Below, piece by piece: positions 1-7,273 of a stretch of DNA of 40,190 nucleotides. The translations under genes and the position numbers were made by a program. The notes under the pieces are model-generated. The model had not been told where the DNA came from. It saw nothing but the letters and a program-made list of their open reading frames with translations, and did no database searches. Positions within the stretch are counted from its first letter, which is position 1; the number at the start of each line of letters is the position of its first letter. The stretch is from a virus: positions 1 to 40,190 of IMG/VR virus record IMGVR_UViG_3300035698_011188; one strand, 5' to 3'.

Positions 1-1
1 A

Positions 2-100
2 TTTGTGGCCGCAAGTTTGGTCGCTGAAGGCCTGATTACCACCGGCTCCCAAGGATTGCGGATTCTTTTCCTACAGTACCAAGGGCTGACGAATACTTAA
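2..100 (+). CDS. 3'-terminal fragment of an upstream ORF
   Basis: Reading from base 2, 32 sense codons run to a TAA at 98-100, so this may be the C-terminus of a gene that begins outside the window. The peptide (FVAASLVAEGLITTGSQGLR and 12 further residues) matches no family I recognise. It is the only open frame of the three forward frames over this stretch and points the same way as everything downstream. It is too short to call with confidence and could be a chance open frame. Confidence 0.35.
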   Translation, partial: FVAASLVAEGLITTGSQGLRILFLQYQGLTNT

Positions 101-114
101 AGTAATACTTTAAG
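96..114. promoter_or_regulatory. AT-rich inverted repeat, operator or weak terminator
   Basis: CTTAAAG (96-102) and CTTTAAG (108-114) form a perfect 7-bp inverted repeat around TAATA, followed by a short T-rich run. It overlaps the stop of the upstream fragment and lies about 40 bp before the -35 box at 153. The stem has little GC, so an operator or a weak terminator are both possible. Confidence 0.35.
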
Positions 115-152
115 AAATTTTTAAAATAAAATGAGAATTTCTTGATTTTTCC

Positions 153-182
153 TTGACAACACCGCCTATTCCTTTGTATATT
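153..182 (+). promoter_or_regulatory. sigma70-like promoter for the packaging genes
   Basis: A perfect TTGACA (153-158) is followed after 18 bp by TATATT (177-182). It sits in the only sizeable gap before the small terminase gene, whose ATG is at 220, leaving room for a short 5' leader. Spacing is 1 bp above the optimum. Confidence 0.6.
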
Positions 183-219
183 GTGGTCATTATTGGAAAA
201 CACAGAACAGGAGGGGTAC

Positions 220-759
220 ATGGGAGGACGAGGACCAGCACCAGCACCGAGAGCGATTCAGGACTTGAAAGGGAACCCGAGGAAAACTCCCAAGAAGAAA
301 ATTGCCAAAGAAGTTCAGGTAACTCCCCCTGACCAAGTCCCTCAACCTCCACGGGGAATGCCCAAACCCCAAAAGGCTATATGGAATGACCTCGCCCCTA
401 TATTATGGAAGATGGGGGTTTTGACATCTCCTGACATCCCTACCTTTAAAGTATTGGTGAAATTGCTATGGAGGTGGGAAGAGTGTGAGAGTCAGTTGGA
501 TTTGCTGGGGAACGAATGGGATCCACTGGCAGGGCATTTTCAGTTAGGGCCGGGAGGGGTGGTTAAGCAATCAGAGTTATTCAAGGCCGCTATGGATACT
601 GCTAAATTGTTGAGGAATTATTTTGCTGTGTTTGGGATGGAGCCCAGTAGTCGGACTCGGATTCAGGTTAAAGGGTTGGGGAAAGGTGAGGAGGATCCTA
701 TGAAGAAGTTTTTGGCAAAGCAAGCGGAATTGGGTAAAGGGTTGAGGAAGGTGAAATGA
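220..759 (+). CDS. terS: Terminase small subunit, P27 family
   Basis: A 179-residue protein starting MGGRGPAPAPRA, the typical N-terminal pattern of P27-family small terminases (Terminase_4). It also has a Pro-rich linker, an Ala-Ile-Trp helix region around residue 50 and a C-terminal PSSRTR motif, all family hallmarks. TerS binds phage DNA and loads the large terminase at the start of packaging. The ATG at 220 was chosen over an in-frame TTG at 181 because a strong AGGAGGGG lies 6-13 bases upstream and because the family motif starts there. The large terminase follows about 700 bases downstream after a tRNA and two small ORFs. The TGA (757-759) touches the tRNA start. Confidence 0.92.
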   Translation: MGGRGPAPAPRAIQDLKGNPRKTPKKKIAKEVQVTPPDQVPQPPRGMPKPQKAIWNDLAPILWKMGVLTSPDIPTFKVLVKLLWRWEECESQLDLLGNEWDPLAGHFQLGPGGVVKQSELFKAAMDTAKLLRNYFAVFGMEPSSRTRIQVKGLGKGEEDPMKKFLAKQAELGKGLRKVK

Positions 760-835
760 TGCGGGATAGATGCAGCGGTTGCACATCAGGTTCATACCCT
801 GAAGGACGTGGGTTCGATCCCCACTCCCGCTACCA
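760..835 (+). tRNA. tRNA-Met (CAT), initiator-like, CCA encoded
   Basis: The cloverleaf can be drawn by hand. The acceptor stem is GCGGGA/TCCCGC, with position 1 (T760) facing T831, unpaired as in initiator tRNAs. The anticodon stem is TCAGG/CCTGA around TTCATAC, with anticodon CAT at 793-795. The variable loop is AGGAC, the T-arm is GTGGG-TTCGATC-CCCAC, the discriminator is A832 and CCA is encoded at 833-835. The D-stem (G769, T771-C773 with G781-C784) forms only if A770 is bulged. The anticodon stem lacks the three consecutive G-C pairs of classical initiators, so elongator Met or Ile2 (lysidine-modified CAT) are alternatives. Confidence 0.88.
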
Positions 836-846
836 AATAGTATTAA

Positions 847-906
847 CCCCGGGAGAGATGTGTATGGAGCTACACGTTTCGCGGTGGGGGACCACCCCCG
901 GGGTCC
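847..906 (+). ncRNA. Compact structured element next to the tRNA
   Basis: CCCCGGG (847-853) pairs perfectly with CCCGGGG (897-903). Enclosed are two hairpins. ATGTGTA/TACACGT (858-864/871-877, one G-T) has a TGGAGC loop. GGTGG/CCACC (883-887/892-896) has a GGGA loop. The result is a three-way junction of about 57 nt, 11 bases after the tRNA CCA. It ends in T-CCA like a tRNA acceptor, but lacks an anticodon arm and a TTC-type T-loop. It may be a processing signal, a tRNA remnant or a small RNA domain. No known class is assigned. Confidence 0.4.
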
Positions 907-946
907 ACACAAATATTGAGAGAGGAGAGAGGGGAGGGGATAAGTC

Positions 947-1117
947 ATGAATGGTCAAAAAGCTAAAACAATCAGAAAATCAATATATGGGGATTTCTCC
1001 CAACGATTCAGGGAATACACAACTAATCACAAAGGGGCAATTGTCAACTTAGGTAAGCGGCGTCAATACCTATTAGCCAAACAGTTATACAAAGTTATGT
1101 ATAGAGCGGGGGCTTAA
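947..1117 (+). CDS. Small hypothetical protein, basic, 56 aa
   Basis: ATG at 947 preceded by a strong purine-rich stretch (GGAGAGAGGGGAGGGG). It encodes a 56-residue, Lys/Arg/Tyr-rich protein beginning MNGQKAKTIRKSIYG. TAA at 1115-1117 overlaps the next ATG (1117) as TAATG, a translational coupling signature. Short basic proteins of this look are frequent beside phage terminase genes. No function is assigned. It is likely cytoplasmic and possibly nucleic-acid binding, judging only from charge. Confidence 0.7.
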   Translation: MNGQKAKTIRKSIYGDFSQRFREYTTNHKGAIVNLGKRRQYLLAKQLYKVMYRAGA

Positions 1118-1434
1118 TGAAATTAATAACCAGGCAATCATTAGCCTCAGGTGCTGCGGAAAAGTGGTTACACCAATACCCGGAGGACAAAGACGGTGTA
1201 GCTAAAAAGATATCCGCACTTGGGGATAACCCAAACCCTGACGATGTTGATAAAATAATAGGGAACTGTTCTTGGACACATTTAGGGGAGTGTAATGATT
1301 GTGGGGAAAGTGTAACAGGGGTAAAGATACAGTTGGGTGAAAAGCTTGACTATGATAGTTGTACTGCCTGTGTATGTGCAAGATGTTTAAGGTTCGCAAT
1401 GAGAATGGTTGAAGATATGGAGGGTACTGAATAG
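1117..1434 (+). CDS. Hypothetical Cys-rich (zinc-ribbon-like) protein
   Basis: A 105-residue protein coupled to its upstream neighbour by a TAATG overlap and abutting the large terminase TTG start. The C-terminal half carries Cys pairs ECNDCGE and CTACVCARC, spaced as in a treble-clef or zinc-ribbon knuckle. The N-terminal half is helical and charged, with no recognisable domain. Position between the small and large terminase suggests a packaging or HNH-accessory role, but there is no HNH His-Asn-His signature. Confidence 0.72.
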   Translation: MKLITRQSLASGAAEKWLHQYPEDKDGVAKKISALGDNPNPDDVDKIIGNCSWTHLGECNDCGESVTGVKIQLGEKLDYDSCTACVCARCLRFAMRMVEDMEGTE

Positions 1435-4404
1435 TTGACTACTCTTCACCCAACCACTCAATACGCGGAAGACATCATCAATGGGGTTATCCCATCGTGT
1501 GAGTTGGTCAAAGCCAGCTGCCAACGTCACCTAATGGATTTGATCCGGTCAGAAGTGGGGGATCCGGAATTTCCATACGTGTTTAGTGAAGACCATGCGA
1601 ATATGGTGATTGACTTCTTCCATACTTTTCTTCACCATTCCAAAGGAGAGTGGGCAGGACAGTCATTTGTTCTGGGATTGTGGCAAGCGTTTATTGTAGG
1701 GTCATTATTTGGGTGGATTCACAAAACCACTAAGTTTAGACGGTTTCGCACTGCGTATATCCAAGTTGCCAGGAAGAACGGCAAAACAACTTTAGTGTCA
1801 GGGATAGGGCTGTACATGTTTGGGTTTGACGGGGAGCAAGGGGCTGAATGCTACGTGGCTGCGGCATTAGATGTAAGCACCCCGATGTTTACTGAAGAAG
1901 GGTGGTCTACAGTTGGAGCTATTGAAATTGGTGATTATGTGTTTGGTGATGATGGGGGGTTGTGTAGAGTTAACTATATAACACCCGTTATGTATAATCA
2001 CAAATGTTATAAGGTAAAGTTTGATGACAATAGTACACTGGTTGCTGATGCAGGGCATTTATGGGAAACTGAGGCCTTCGAGTTATGTGGCAGTAATAAA
2101 GGCTCTATACGGCGACCTAAATTATATAGGTGTAACTCAAGAAACAAGGCTATGTTTTCTTTGCATAATAAATCTTACCGAGTATGTGATTGGGACGACC
2201 CTTATAGGCAAATGAAATTTGATAGAAAGTTAGATGGTTTATTAGCGAAATACCCTTTACGAGAAACCCGTGTAGCTATACGGACTACCCAACAGCTATA
2301 TGAAACGCAGCGCTGTAAAAATCCTGCAAGACTAAGTAATCATACTGTAAAATTAGCGGGAGCCTTGACATTACCTGATCAGGATTTGCCTCTTCATCCC
2401 TATGTATTAGGCGTATGGTTAGGGGATGGTAGGGCAAACCGAGGGTCAATAACACTACATCCCGATGATATTGAAATTGTAAATTATATAAACCAATTAG
2501 GGTACCCAACATCTCGTATGCCGCATGACCAAGAATTGCTAAGAATCACTATTTTGGATATTAGGAAATATTTTAGGAGAATGGGGTTATTGGATAACAA
2601 GCATATACCTAAACAGTATTTAATGGGGTCGGAATGGCAACGGCTGGAGTTACTTCGAGGCTTGATGGATACTGATGGGACATGCACCAAAACTGGAGAG
2701 TGTAGGTTTAATAACTCCGTACCCAATTTGTCTACAGGGGTTTACCATTTAGTAGCGAGTTTAGGGTTAAAACCTAACTTTAACGTAAAGGCTACTACAC
2801 ATAAGCCCACTTACATAGTTTCGTTTATGCCATACAGGGAAAATGTGAGAGTTTTTAATTTACCCAGAAAAGCTAATAGACAGCAGGTATCTCCACCTAA
2901 AGGTACCCAATGTCTGAAAAGGTATATTCGTGAAATAACCCTAATCGATCCGGTGCCTGTTAAATGTATAGAGGTGGACAATAAGTCTCACTTATTTCTT
3001 GTGGGGGAATCACTTATCCCAACTCACAATACCAAACGCGATCAAGCTCGTATTGCTCACTCAGAAGCTATCAGAATGGTCAAGGCCTCCCCATATCTTA
3101 AGGAGATGATCGGGATATTCAAGGATAACCTTCACATCACGGATACCGCATCTAAGTTCGAACCACTCGGGGCTGATGCCAACACCATGGACGGGTTGAA
3201 TATTCACTGCGGGATATTGGACGAAGCCCATGCTCACAAAACTCCTGACACAAAGAACGTTATTGAAACCGCCACAGGGTCAAGGCGCCAGTCCTTATTA
3301 GCAATCATCACCACATCCGGGTTTGACCGGGATTCAATGTGTTATGAGCAGTTTGACTACACGAGACGAATACTAAACCGGACAGTGGTTGATGAGACGT
3401 ATTTTGGTATAGTGTTTACAATTGATATCCCAGAGACGACTGTAGATGGTGCTGATAAAACCAAAGAAGAGGAAGAGGAAGCGGGGACTGCCGATGATCC
3501 ACCCCAGACATCAAAAGGTGATATCTGGTACGATGAGTCAGTGTGGATCAAGGCTAACCCCAATTTAGGTATTTCCGTAAAGCTGGATGACCTACAAAGG
3601 AAATGTGCAAAGGCCCGAGAGATCCCCAGTGAGCAGAACAACTTCCTGACTAAGCATTTAAACGTGTGGACTCAACAATTCTCCCGCTGGATAAGTTTAG
3701 AGTTATGGGATGAAAACAACCTTGAGGCAACCAACGAGGATACGTTACGGGGTCGGCTGTGCGTGGGTGGGATTGACCTCTCATCCGTATCTGACCTTAC
3801 CTGCTGGGTTATGGCGTTTCCAAGTGACCAACAGTATGGAAGGTTGGATATTGTTATGAGGTGTTGGTGTCCAGAGGCTAAGTTGTATGATGCCAGGAAC
3901 AGATACAAGGAGCAATACCAAGCGTGGGAGCGGTCTGGGTGGTTGAAGGTGACTGAGGGGTCAGCTATTGATTATGAGTTTGTGAGGCGTCAAATATTAG
4001 AGGATACCCGAAAGTTTAATGTCGAATCAATCGCGGTTGACAGGTTATTTCAGGGGTATGAGTTTGCCCAAAAGCTAAACGAGGATATGGGTGGGTATGA
4101 AAAAGAACCCAAGGTAGTGAGTTGCGGGATGGGGTATTTGAGTATGGCTGGACCCTGTAACGAGTTTGAGAAAAGGCTACTGAAGCGTCATCTTAACCAT
4201 GGGGGAAACCCTGTGTTGAGGTTTATGGCTGATTCAGTAGCGGCAAGTACTGACCCGGCAGGGAATAAGAAACCTAATAAGGATAAGTCCCAAGGTAAGA
4301 TTGATGGGATTGTGGGGATACTGTTGTGTCTGGATCGGTTGCTACGTGGGGTTGGTGAGGGGACATCAGTATATGATAGTGTAGGAATAAGGTCAGTAAG
4401 GTAA
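1435..4404 (+). CDS. terL: Terminase large subunit with in-frame intein
   Basis: A 989-codon ORF. Removing the intein (residues 144-532) leaves a 600-residue TerL of ordinary size, joined as YVAA-TKRDQARI, which is the normal family sequence. Extein features are a Walker A variant VARKNGKTT (111-119), Walker B GILDEAH with D596/E597, the motor-to-nuclease transition near residue 690, and nuclease motifs including GGIDLSSVSDL. TerL translocates DNA into the prohead and cuts it. The start is TTG at 1435, immediately after the preceding TAG, with the ORF open from there. A hairpin with a T-run follows at 4415-4446. The terminase is functional only if the intein splices. Confidence 0.95.
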   Translation: MTTLHPTTQYAEDIINGVIPSCELVKASCQRHLMDLIRSEVGDPEFPYVFSEDHANMVIDFFHTFLHHSKGEWAGQSFVLGLWQAFIVGSLFGWIHKTTKFRRFRTAYIQVARKNGKTTLVSGIGLYMFGFDGEQGAECYVAAALDVSTPMFTEEGWSTVGAIEIGDYVFGDDGGLCRVNYITPVMYNHKCYKVKFDDNSTLVADAGHLWETEAFELCGSNKGSIRRPKLYRCNSRNKAMFSLHNKSYRVCDWDDPYRQMKFDRKLDGLLAKYPLRETRVAIRTTQQLYETQRCKNPARLSNHTVKLAGALTLPDQDLPLHPYVLGVWLGDGRANRGSITLHPDDIEIVNYINQLGYPTSRMPHDQELLRITILDIRKYFRRMGLLDNKHIPKQYLMGSEWQRLELLRGLMDTDGTCTKTGECRFNNSVPNLSTGVYHLVASLGLKPNFNVKATTHKPTYIVSFMPYRENVRVFNLPRKANRQQVSPPKGTQCLKRYIREITLIDPVPVKCIEVDNKSHLFLVGESLIPTHNTKRDQARIAHSEAIRMVKASPYLKEMIGIFKDNLHITDTASKFEPLGADANTMDGLNIHCGILDEAHAHKTPDTKNVIETATGSRRQSLLAIITTSGFDRDSMCYEQFDYTRRILNRTVVDETYFGIVFTIDIPETTVDGADKTKEEEEEAGTADDPPQTSKGDIWYDESVWIKANPNLGISVKLDDLQRKCAKAREIPSEQNNFLTKHLNVWTQQFSRWISLELWDENNLEATNEDTLRGRLCVGGIDLSSVSDLTCWVMAFPSDQQYGRLDIVMRCWCPEAKLYDARNRYKEQYQAWERSGWLKVTEGSAIDYEFVRRQILEDTRKFNVESIAVDRLFQGYEFAQKLNEDMGGYEKEPKVVSCGMGYLSMAGPCNEFEKRLLKRHLNHGGNPVLRFMADSVAASTDPAGNKKPNKDKSQGKIDGIVGILLCLDRLLRGVGEGTSVYDSVGIRSVR
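1864..3030 (+). mobile_element. Class 3-type intein with LAGLIDADG endonuclease in TerL
   Basis: Residues 144-532 of the TerL ORF (389 aa) break the conserved YVAA/TKRDQA strand. The element starts ALDVSTPMF (block A, no Cys/Ser nucleophile at position 1) and ends IPTHN before Thr+1. The three hallmarks of class 3 inteins are all present: Trp in block B (AGHLW, W210), Cys in block F (VPVKC, C511) and Thr before the terminal His-Asn (T530). Two LAGLIDADG-type motifs, YVLGVWLGDG (323-332) and LLRGLMDTDG (406-415), indicate an intact homing endonuclease. Base composition is visibly more AT-rich than the flanking extein, consistent with separate acquisition. Confidence 0.93.
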
Positions 4405-4414
4405 TGACCCAGAC

Positions 4415-4446
4415 AAAAGGGTATGTTAGTCCATTCTACCTTTTTT
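4415..4446 (+). terminator. Candidate rho-independent terminator after terL
   Basis: AAAAGGGTA (4415-4423) pairs with TACCTTTTT (4437-4445), nine pairs with one G-T wobble. The loop is 13 nt and the T-run is continuous (4441-4446). It begins 10 bases after the TerL stop. The stem is AT-rich, so termination may be partial. Confidence 0.55.
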
Positions 4447-4462
4447 GTTATTGGTTTGGCAG

Positions 4463-4506
4463 GGATCATTTATCGCGTTGATCCTGATGCGTCTCGCCAT
4501 TACACT
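4463..4506 (+). promoter_or_regulatory. Candidate promoter with overlapping operator for the sugar cassette
   Basis: TTGATC (4478-4483), a 17-bp spacer and TACACT (4501-4506) form a moderate sigma70-like promoter. A perfect 6-bp inverted repeat, GGATCA (4463-4468) and TGATCC (4479-4484), overlaps the -35 box and could be an operator. It lies between the terL terminator and the first cassette gene, in a gap of 219 bp that contains no convincing ORF. Confidence 0.35.
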
Positions 4507-4575
4507 TGTCAGTAAAAATCTTTGTTGGTGGCGAGTCCTTTCTGGATGTCTGTGGTGGGTGGGGGACACCAAAAA

Positions 4576-4606
4576 TTTAATTGGGATACACCCACAAACA
4601 ATTAAA
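4576..4606. repeat. Perfect 8-bp inverted repeat in cassette leader
   Basis: TTTAATTG (4576-4583) and CAATTAAA (4599-4606) flank a 15-nt loop that contains ACACCCACA, just before the ribosome binding site GGGGGAGGGAG and ATG at 4624. It could be a leader hairpin controlling translation or mRNA stability. Confidence 0.4.
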
Positions 4607-4623
4607 GGGGGAGGGAGTAGATA

Positions 4624-5439
4624 ATGAGTGATTTAAAAGAAGCTGCAATATACGGAATGACTGGGAGTATGGGGAAACGGATTACCAACCTCTTAACCAC
4701 CCACTACCCCGATTACCACATCTATAACGGACGGGAAAAGCCCCATGTCCCAACAGTGTTTATCTGTACTCCTACTGAAACCCACATCCCCATCGCCATT
4801 GACTGTATTGTTAACCGTAATGCCAAACACATATGGGTGGAGAAACCCTTGGGGTTGGGCATTCTCCAAGCCGTTAGGTTGTGTGAGTTGGCTGATCACT
4901 ATGGGGTGAGTGTGTACTGTGCTTATCCATTACGGTTTCACCCAGGGATATTACGGGTTGCGGCGCAATCTTCACCAATCCACACCCTCCATGTCATATG
5001 TACAAGTGACGCGTCCAAATGGTCAAATAGGCTCACTGCTGCTCGGGGGGGAGGAGCGATATTAGAGTTGAGTCATGAGATTGACTACGCCTGTATGTTG
5101 GGTGGGATGCCCAAGAAGATGTCAGGGTTTGTGGCAACGCACAAGGACCAAGATATTGACATTGATCACGTTGCCCACATTACCATTACCCACGAGTCAG
5201 GGATGATCAGCTATTTGTATCTGGATATTGATTACCCTTATGACACGCGACGGTTTGAGGTTGATAAAGGCGAGGTGATTGATCTTCTTCCATTGCCTGG
5301 TGAGATGTGGAGAAGTCAATTGGATTACTTTATGGGGAATGTGGGGAATATTGAGATGGTGGGGAATGTGCATTATGCCACTCAGTTGTTGGGGCATATG
5401 TTAAAGTTTAAAGAGATCGCGTATAGGGAGGTGGAGTGA
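4624..5439 (+). CDS. Gfo/Idh/MocA-family oxidoreductase (PtmF-like)
   Basis: A 271-residue NAD(P)-dependent sugar dehydrogenase-like protein. The N-terminal Rossmann strand-loop GMTGSMG (11-17), the family signature WVEKPL (71-76) with Lys74, and the catalytic-type His151 in ELSHEIDY mark the Gfo/Idh/MocA fold. Length is at the short end, since many members have 330 or more residues. Such enzymes accompany legionaminic acid loci (PtmF in the Campylobacter ptm locus), so a role in making or remodelling the amino-sugar precursor is inferred. First gene of the cassette, with a strong RBS. It overlaps the next ORF at TGATG. Substrate is unknown. Confidence 0.85.
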   Translation: MSDLKEAAIYGMTGSMGKRITNLLTTHYPDYHIYNGREKPHVPTVFICTPTETHIPIAIDCIVNRNAKHIWVEKPLGLGILQAVRLCELADHYGVSVYCAYPLRFHPGILRVAAQSSPIHTLHVICTSDASKWSNRLTAARGGGAILELSHEIDYACMLGGMPKKMSGFVATHKDQDIDIDHVAHITITHESGMISYLYLDIDYPYDTRRFEVDKGEVIDLLPLPGEMWRSQLDYFMGNVGNIEMVGNVHYATQLLGHMLKFKEIAYREVE

Positions 5440-5681
5440 TGATTTATGAAGAAGGGGATGTAATACCAATTTACGAAGAGTTAATTGAGGAGATAGAACA
5501 AGATGTTCAGGTATGTGATGCGATAGATAGGGCAAAAAGGAGATTGATTAAAAACCTTGATGAGAGTTTAGAAGTTCGGTATCCGGGTATTACCAAAATG
5601 CATTACAGGGTAAAGGTTGAGAGTATGGAAGAGGGTGAGGTTACAATTTTAACCGAAAAAAATACTGGAACGGGAGAATGA
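5439..5681 (+). CDS. Hypothetical acidic small protein, 80 aa
   Basis: ATG at 5439 overlaps the previous TGA by one base. A GTG one codon earlier is possible but less likely. The protein is acidic (MIYEEGDVIPIYEELIEEIE), predicted mostly helical, and ends four bases into the next gene (ATGA overlap). No domain is recognised. It looks like a typical small phage accessory ORF wedged between sugar genes. Confidence 0.65.
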   Translation: MIYEEGDVIPIYEELIEEIEQDVQVCDAIDRAKRRLIKNLDESLEVRYPGITKMHYRVKVESMEEGEVTILTEKNTGTGE

Positions 5682-6085
5682 AAAAACCACGAGTCAGGTT
5701 TTGTTGGGAATGTGGTAAGCAGTTATGGGGGAACCATAACAAGGAAGTTTTGATAGATGGTCATTTGAGAATTTTACATAAACAATGTGCAGAGATGTAT
5801 AAGAAGGAGACAAGTATAATGAAAGTTGGAGATAAGATAGCCATCACAAAAGAAGACTTAATAGAAGACTTAGCTAAATGCAGCAAAATGTTAGCGTGGG
5901 GGGAGGTAACTCTTGAGATAGCCCAAAGTGCTGTCGAGTACCATAGAGACAGAGCATTAACTTTAGTAGTTGCGGAGTACCCGGAACTGTCGGAGTTTAG
6001 GTTTTCAGTTAATGGGACGGATGAAAGTACTTTTGTGGAAATAATCTCAGAGAAAGAGGAAGAAGAGAGGGGGGAGGATAAATAG
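5678..6085 (+). CDS. Hypothetical protein with N-terminal Cys knuckle, 135 aa
   Basis: Overlaps the preceding stop by 4 bases (ATGA). Residues 9-12 form CWEC followed by a His/Cys pair (LHKQC), a possible zinc site. The remainder is charged and helical with an acidic tail (EKEEEERGEDK). A good internal RBS (AAGGAG) precedes an ATG at 5819, so a shorter second product of about 88 residues could also be made. No function is assigned. Confidence 0.65.
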   Translation: MKKPRVRFCWECGKQLWGNHNKEVLIDGHLRILHKQCAEMYKKETSIMKVGDKIAITKEDLIEDLAKCSKMLAWGEVTLEIAQSAVEYHRDRALTLVVAEYPELSEFRFSVNGTDESTFVEIISEKEEEERGEDK

Positions 6086-6086
6086 T

Positions 6087-6872
6087 ATGAAAACACTAAT
6101 CACTATATGTGCAAGAGCCGGGAGTAAGGGGTTACCCGGGAAGAATACCAAACTGCTATTGGGACGCCCCTTGATCCAATACACAATCGACATTGCCAAA
6201 CATGTAAGAGCTTCAGACGTTGTCCTGTCCACTGATATAGATTTGGACAAAGATAAATGTTTGGATGTCAGTCACACCATACGTTTGGTGCGAGAGAGCT
6301 ATCTGTGTCAAGATGACACTCCCAAATTGGACGTTATCCGAGGGGCAGTTGAAGAAGGGGAGTCCCGTATTGGGGTCACGTATGACCGAGTTATTGATCT
6401 CGACGTAACCAACCCTTGCAGGGAACCCCACGATATTGACGCATGTCTTGACCTTTGTACCAAAGGGGTTGATTCAGTAGTAAGCGTAACCAGGTCCAGA
6501 CGTTCTCCATTTTTCAATATGGTTGTCAACAAACCCCATCCCCAATTAGTAGGCGCTTACTCAACCCTCCCTGTCAAAGAGTGTTGTGACGGAATCACCC
6601 GGCGTCAGGATACCCCTAATGTGTATGACATTAATGCCAATATCTACGTGTATAATCGGGATTGGCTGATGGGGGACACCAACCCTCTTCACCCGATCAC
6701 CCCTAAATCTATACTGTATGTGATGGGGGATGAGTGTGGGGTGGATATTGATAATGAAGTGGATTTTGGCATTGTTGAGGGGTTGATGGGGAGGTATTTT
6801 GGGATTAAGAAACTAAAGAAGGTAGTAACCAAGAAGGGGATATATAAGGCAGGGGTGAAGGTGAAATCATGA
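6087..6872 (+). CDS. CMP-nonulosonic acid cytidylyltransferase (NeuA/LegF/PtmB type)
   Basis: A 261-residue nucleotidyltransferase that should activate a nonulosonic acid with CTP to give CMP-NulO and pyrophosphate. Visible motifs are the CTP-binding loop ARAGSKGLPGKN (9-20), RRQDTP (172-177), the following NANIYVY strand and the metal/sugar segment DIDNEVDF (220-227), all in the order found in the CMP-sialate synthetase family. Length is slightly above the 225-235 of bacterial NeuA. The extra residues are a Lys-rich tail. RBS GGGGAGGATA lies directly upstream, and it overlaps the acyltransferase gene by ATGA. Whether it uses Neu5Ac, legionaminate or pseudaminate cannot be read from sequence. 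Confidence 0.9.
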   Translation: MKTLITICARAGSKGLPGKNTKLLLGRPLIQYTIDIAKHVRASDVVLSTDIDLDKDKCLDVSHTIRLVRESYLCQDDTPKLDVIRGAVEEGESRIGVTYDRVIDLDVTNPCREPHDIDACLDLCTKGVDSVVSVTRSRRSPFFNMVVNKPHPQLVGAYSTLPVKECCDGITRRQDTPNVYDINANIYVYNRDWLMGDTNPLHPITPKSILYVMGDECGVDIDNEVDFGIVEGLMGRYFGIKKLKKVVTKKGIYKAGVKVKS

Positions 6873-7273
6873 AGAAACCTAAATGGCAACCCCCCCACAT
6901 AACCCATGGGACCCCCACAATATACAACTGGGTAGTTCTCAACCCCCACAAACTCCTGCTCGGTACCAACACCGACATTGGGGCATTCACCCTCATCCAA
7001 GCCCTCAATGGGGTGGTGATTGATGACGATGTCCAAATAGGCAGTCACTGCTCTATATATAGTGAATCCACAATCGACAATAAATCTGGGGCAATCAGGA
7101 TTGGTAAGGGGGCAAAGATAGGGAGTCATTCCACAATCATGCCTGGGGTTACTGTAGGGGAAGGGGCGGTTGTAGGGGCGCACTCATTTGTTAACTGTGA
7201 TGTGCCAGCTGGAGTAACAGCGTTTGGTACACCAATAAAGAGATACTGGAAAGAGGGGGTGGATATACGATGA
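6869..7273 (+). CDS. Left-handed beta-helix (hexapeptide) acyltransferase
   Basis: A 134-residue protein built almost entirely of hexapeptide repeats (IGKGAKIGSHSTIMPG, VTVGEGAVVGAHSFV), ending with the family-typical AFGTPIKRYW. This is the trimeric LbetaH acetyltransferase fold. In this context it is the candidate N-acetyltransferase for the 4-amino group of the UDP-amino sugar, a LegH/PglD-like step, or an O-acetyltransferase acting on the finished NulO (NeuD/NeuO-like). It is shorter than PglD (about 195 aa) and lacks the N-terminal Rossmann-like part. Overlaps by ATGA at both ends. Confidence 0.88.
   Translation: MKKPKWQPPHITHGTPTIYNWVVLNPHKLLLGTNTDIGAFTLIQALNGVVIDDDVQIGSHCSIYSESTIDNKSGAIRIGKGAKIGSHSTIMPGVTVGEGAVVGAHSFVNCDVPAGVTAFGTPIKRYWKEGVDIR

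Noticed and set aside
181-219. TTG start at 181 for the small terminase
   Set aside because: The AGGAGG lies downstream of it and the family N-terminus begins at the ATG at 220.
847-906. A second tRNA
   Set aside because: The 7-bp stem and T-CCA end look tRNA-like, but no anticodon arm and no TTC-type loop could be drawn. Kept only as a structured element.
847-906. Hammerhead or other known small ribozyme
   Set aside because: No CTGATGA...GAAA core and no other class-specific conserved bases were seen.
577-948. Reverse-strand open frame of 123 codons
   Set aside because: It runs opposite to terS and the tRNA with no plausible RBS and no family likeness. All other genes are on the + strand.
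756-950. Open frame of 64 codons over the tRNA region
   Set aside because: It reads through the tRNA-Met and the structured element. The start lies in the terS stop and there is no RBS. Treated as a shadow of RNA sequence.
6689-7183. Reverse-strand open frame of 164 codons
   Set aside because: Antisense to the cytidylyltransferase and acyltransferase, both firmly identified. Cys/Pro-rich noise.
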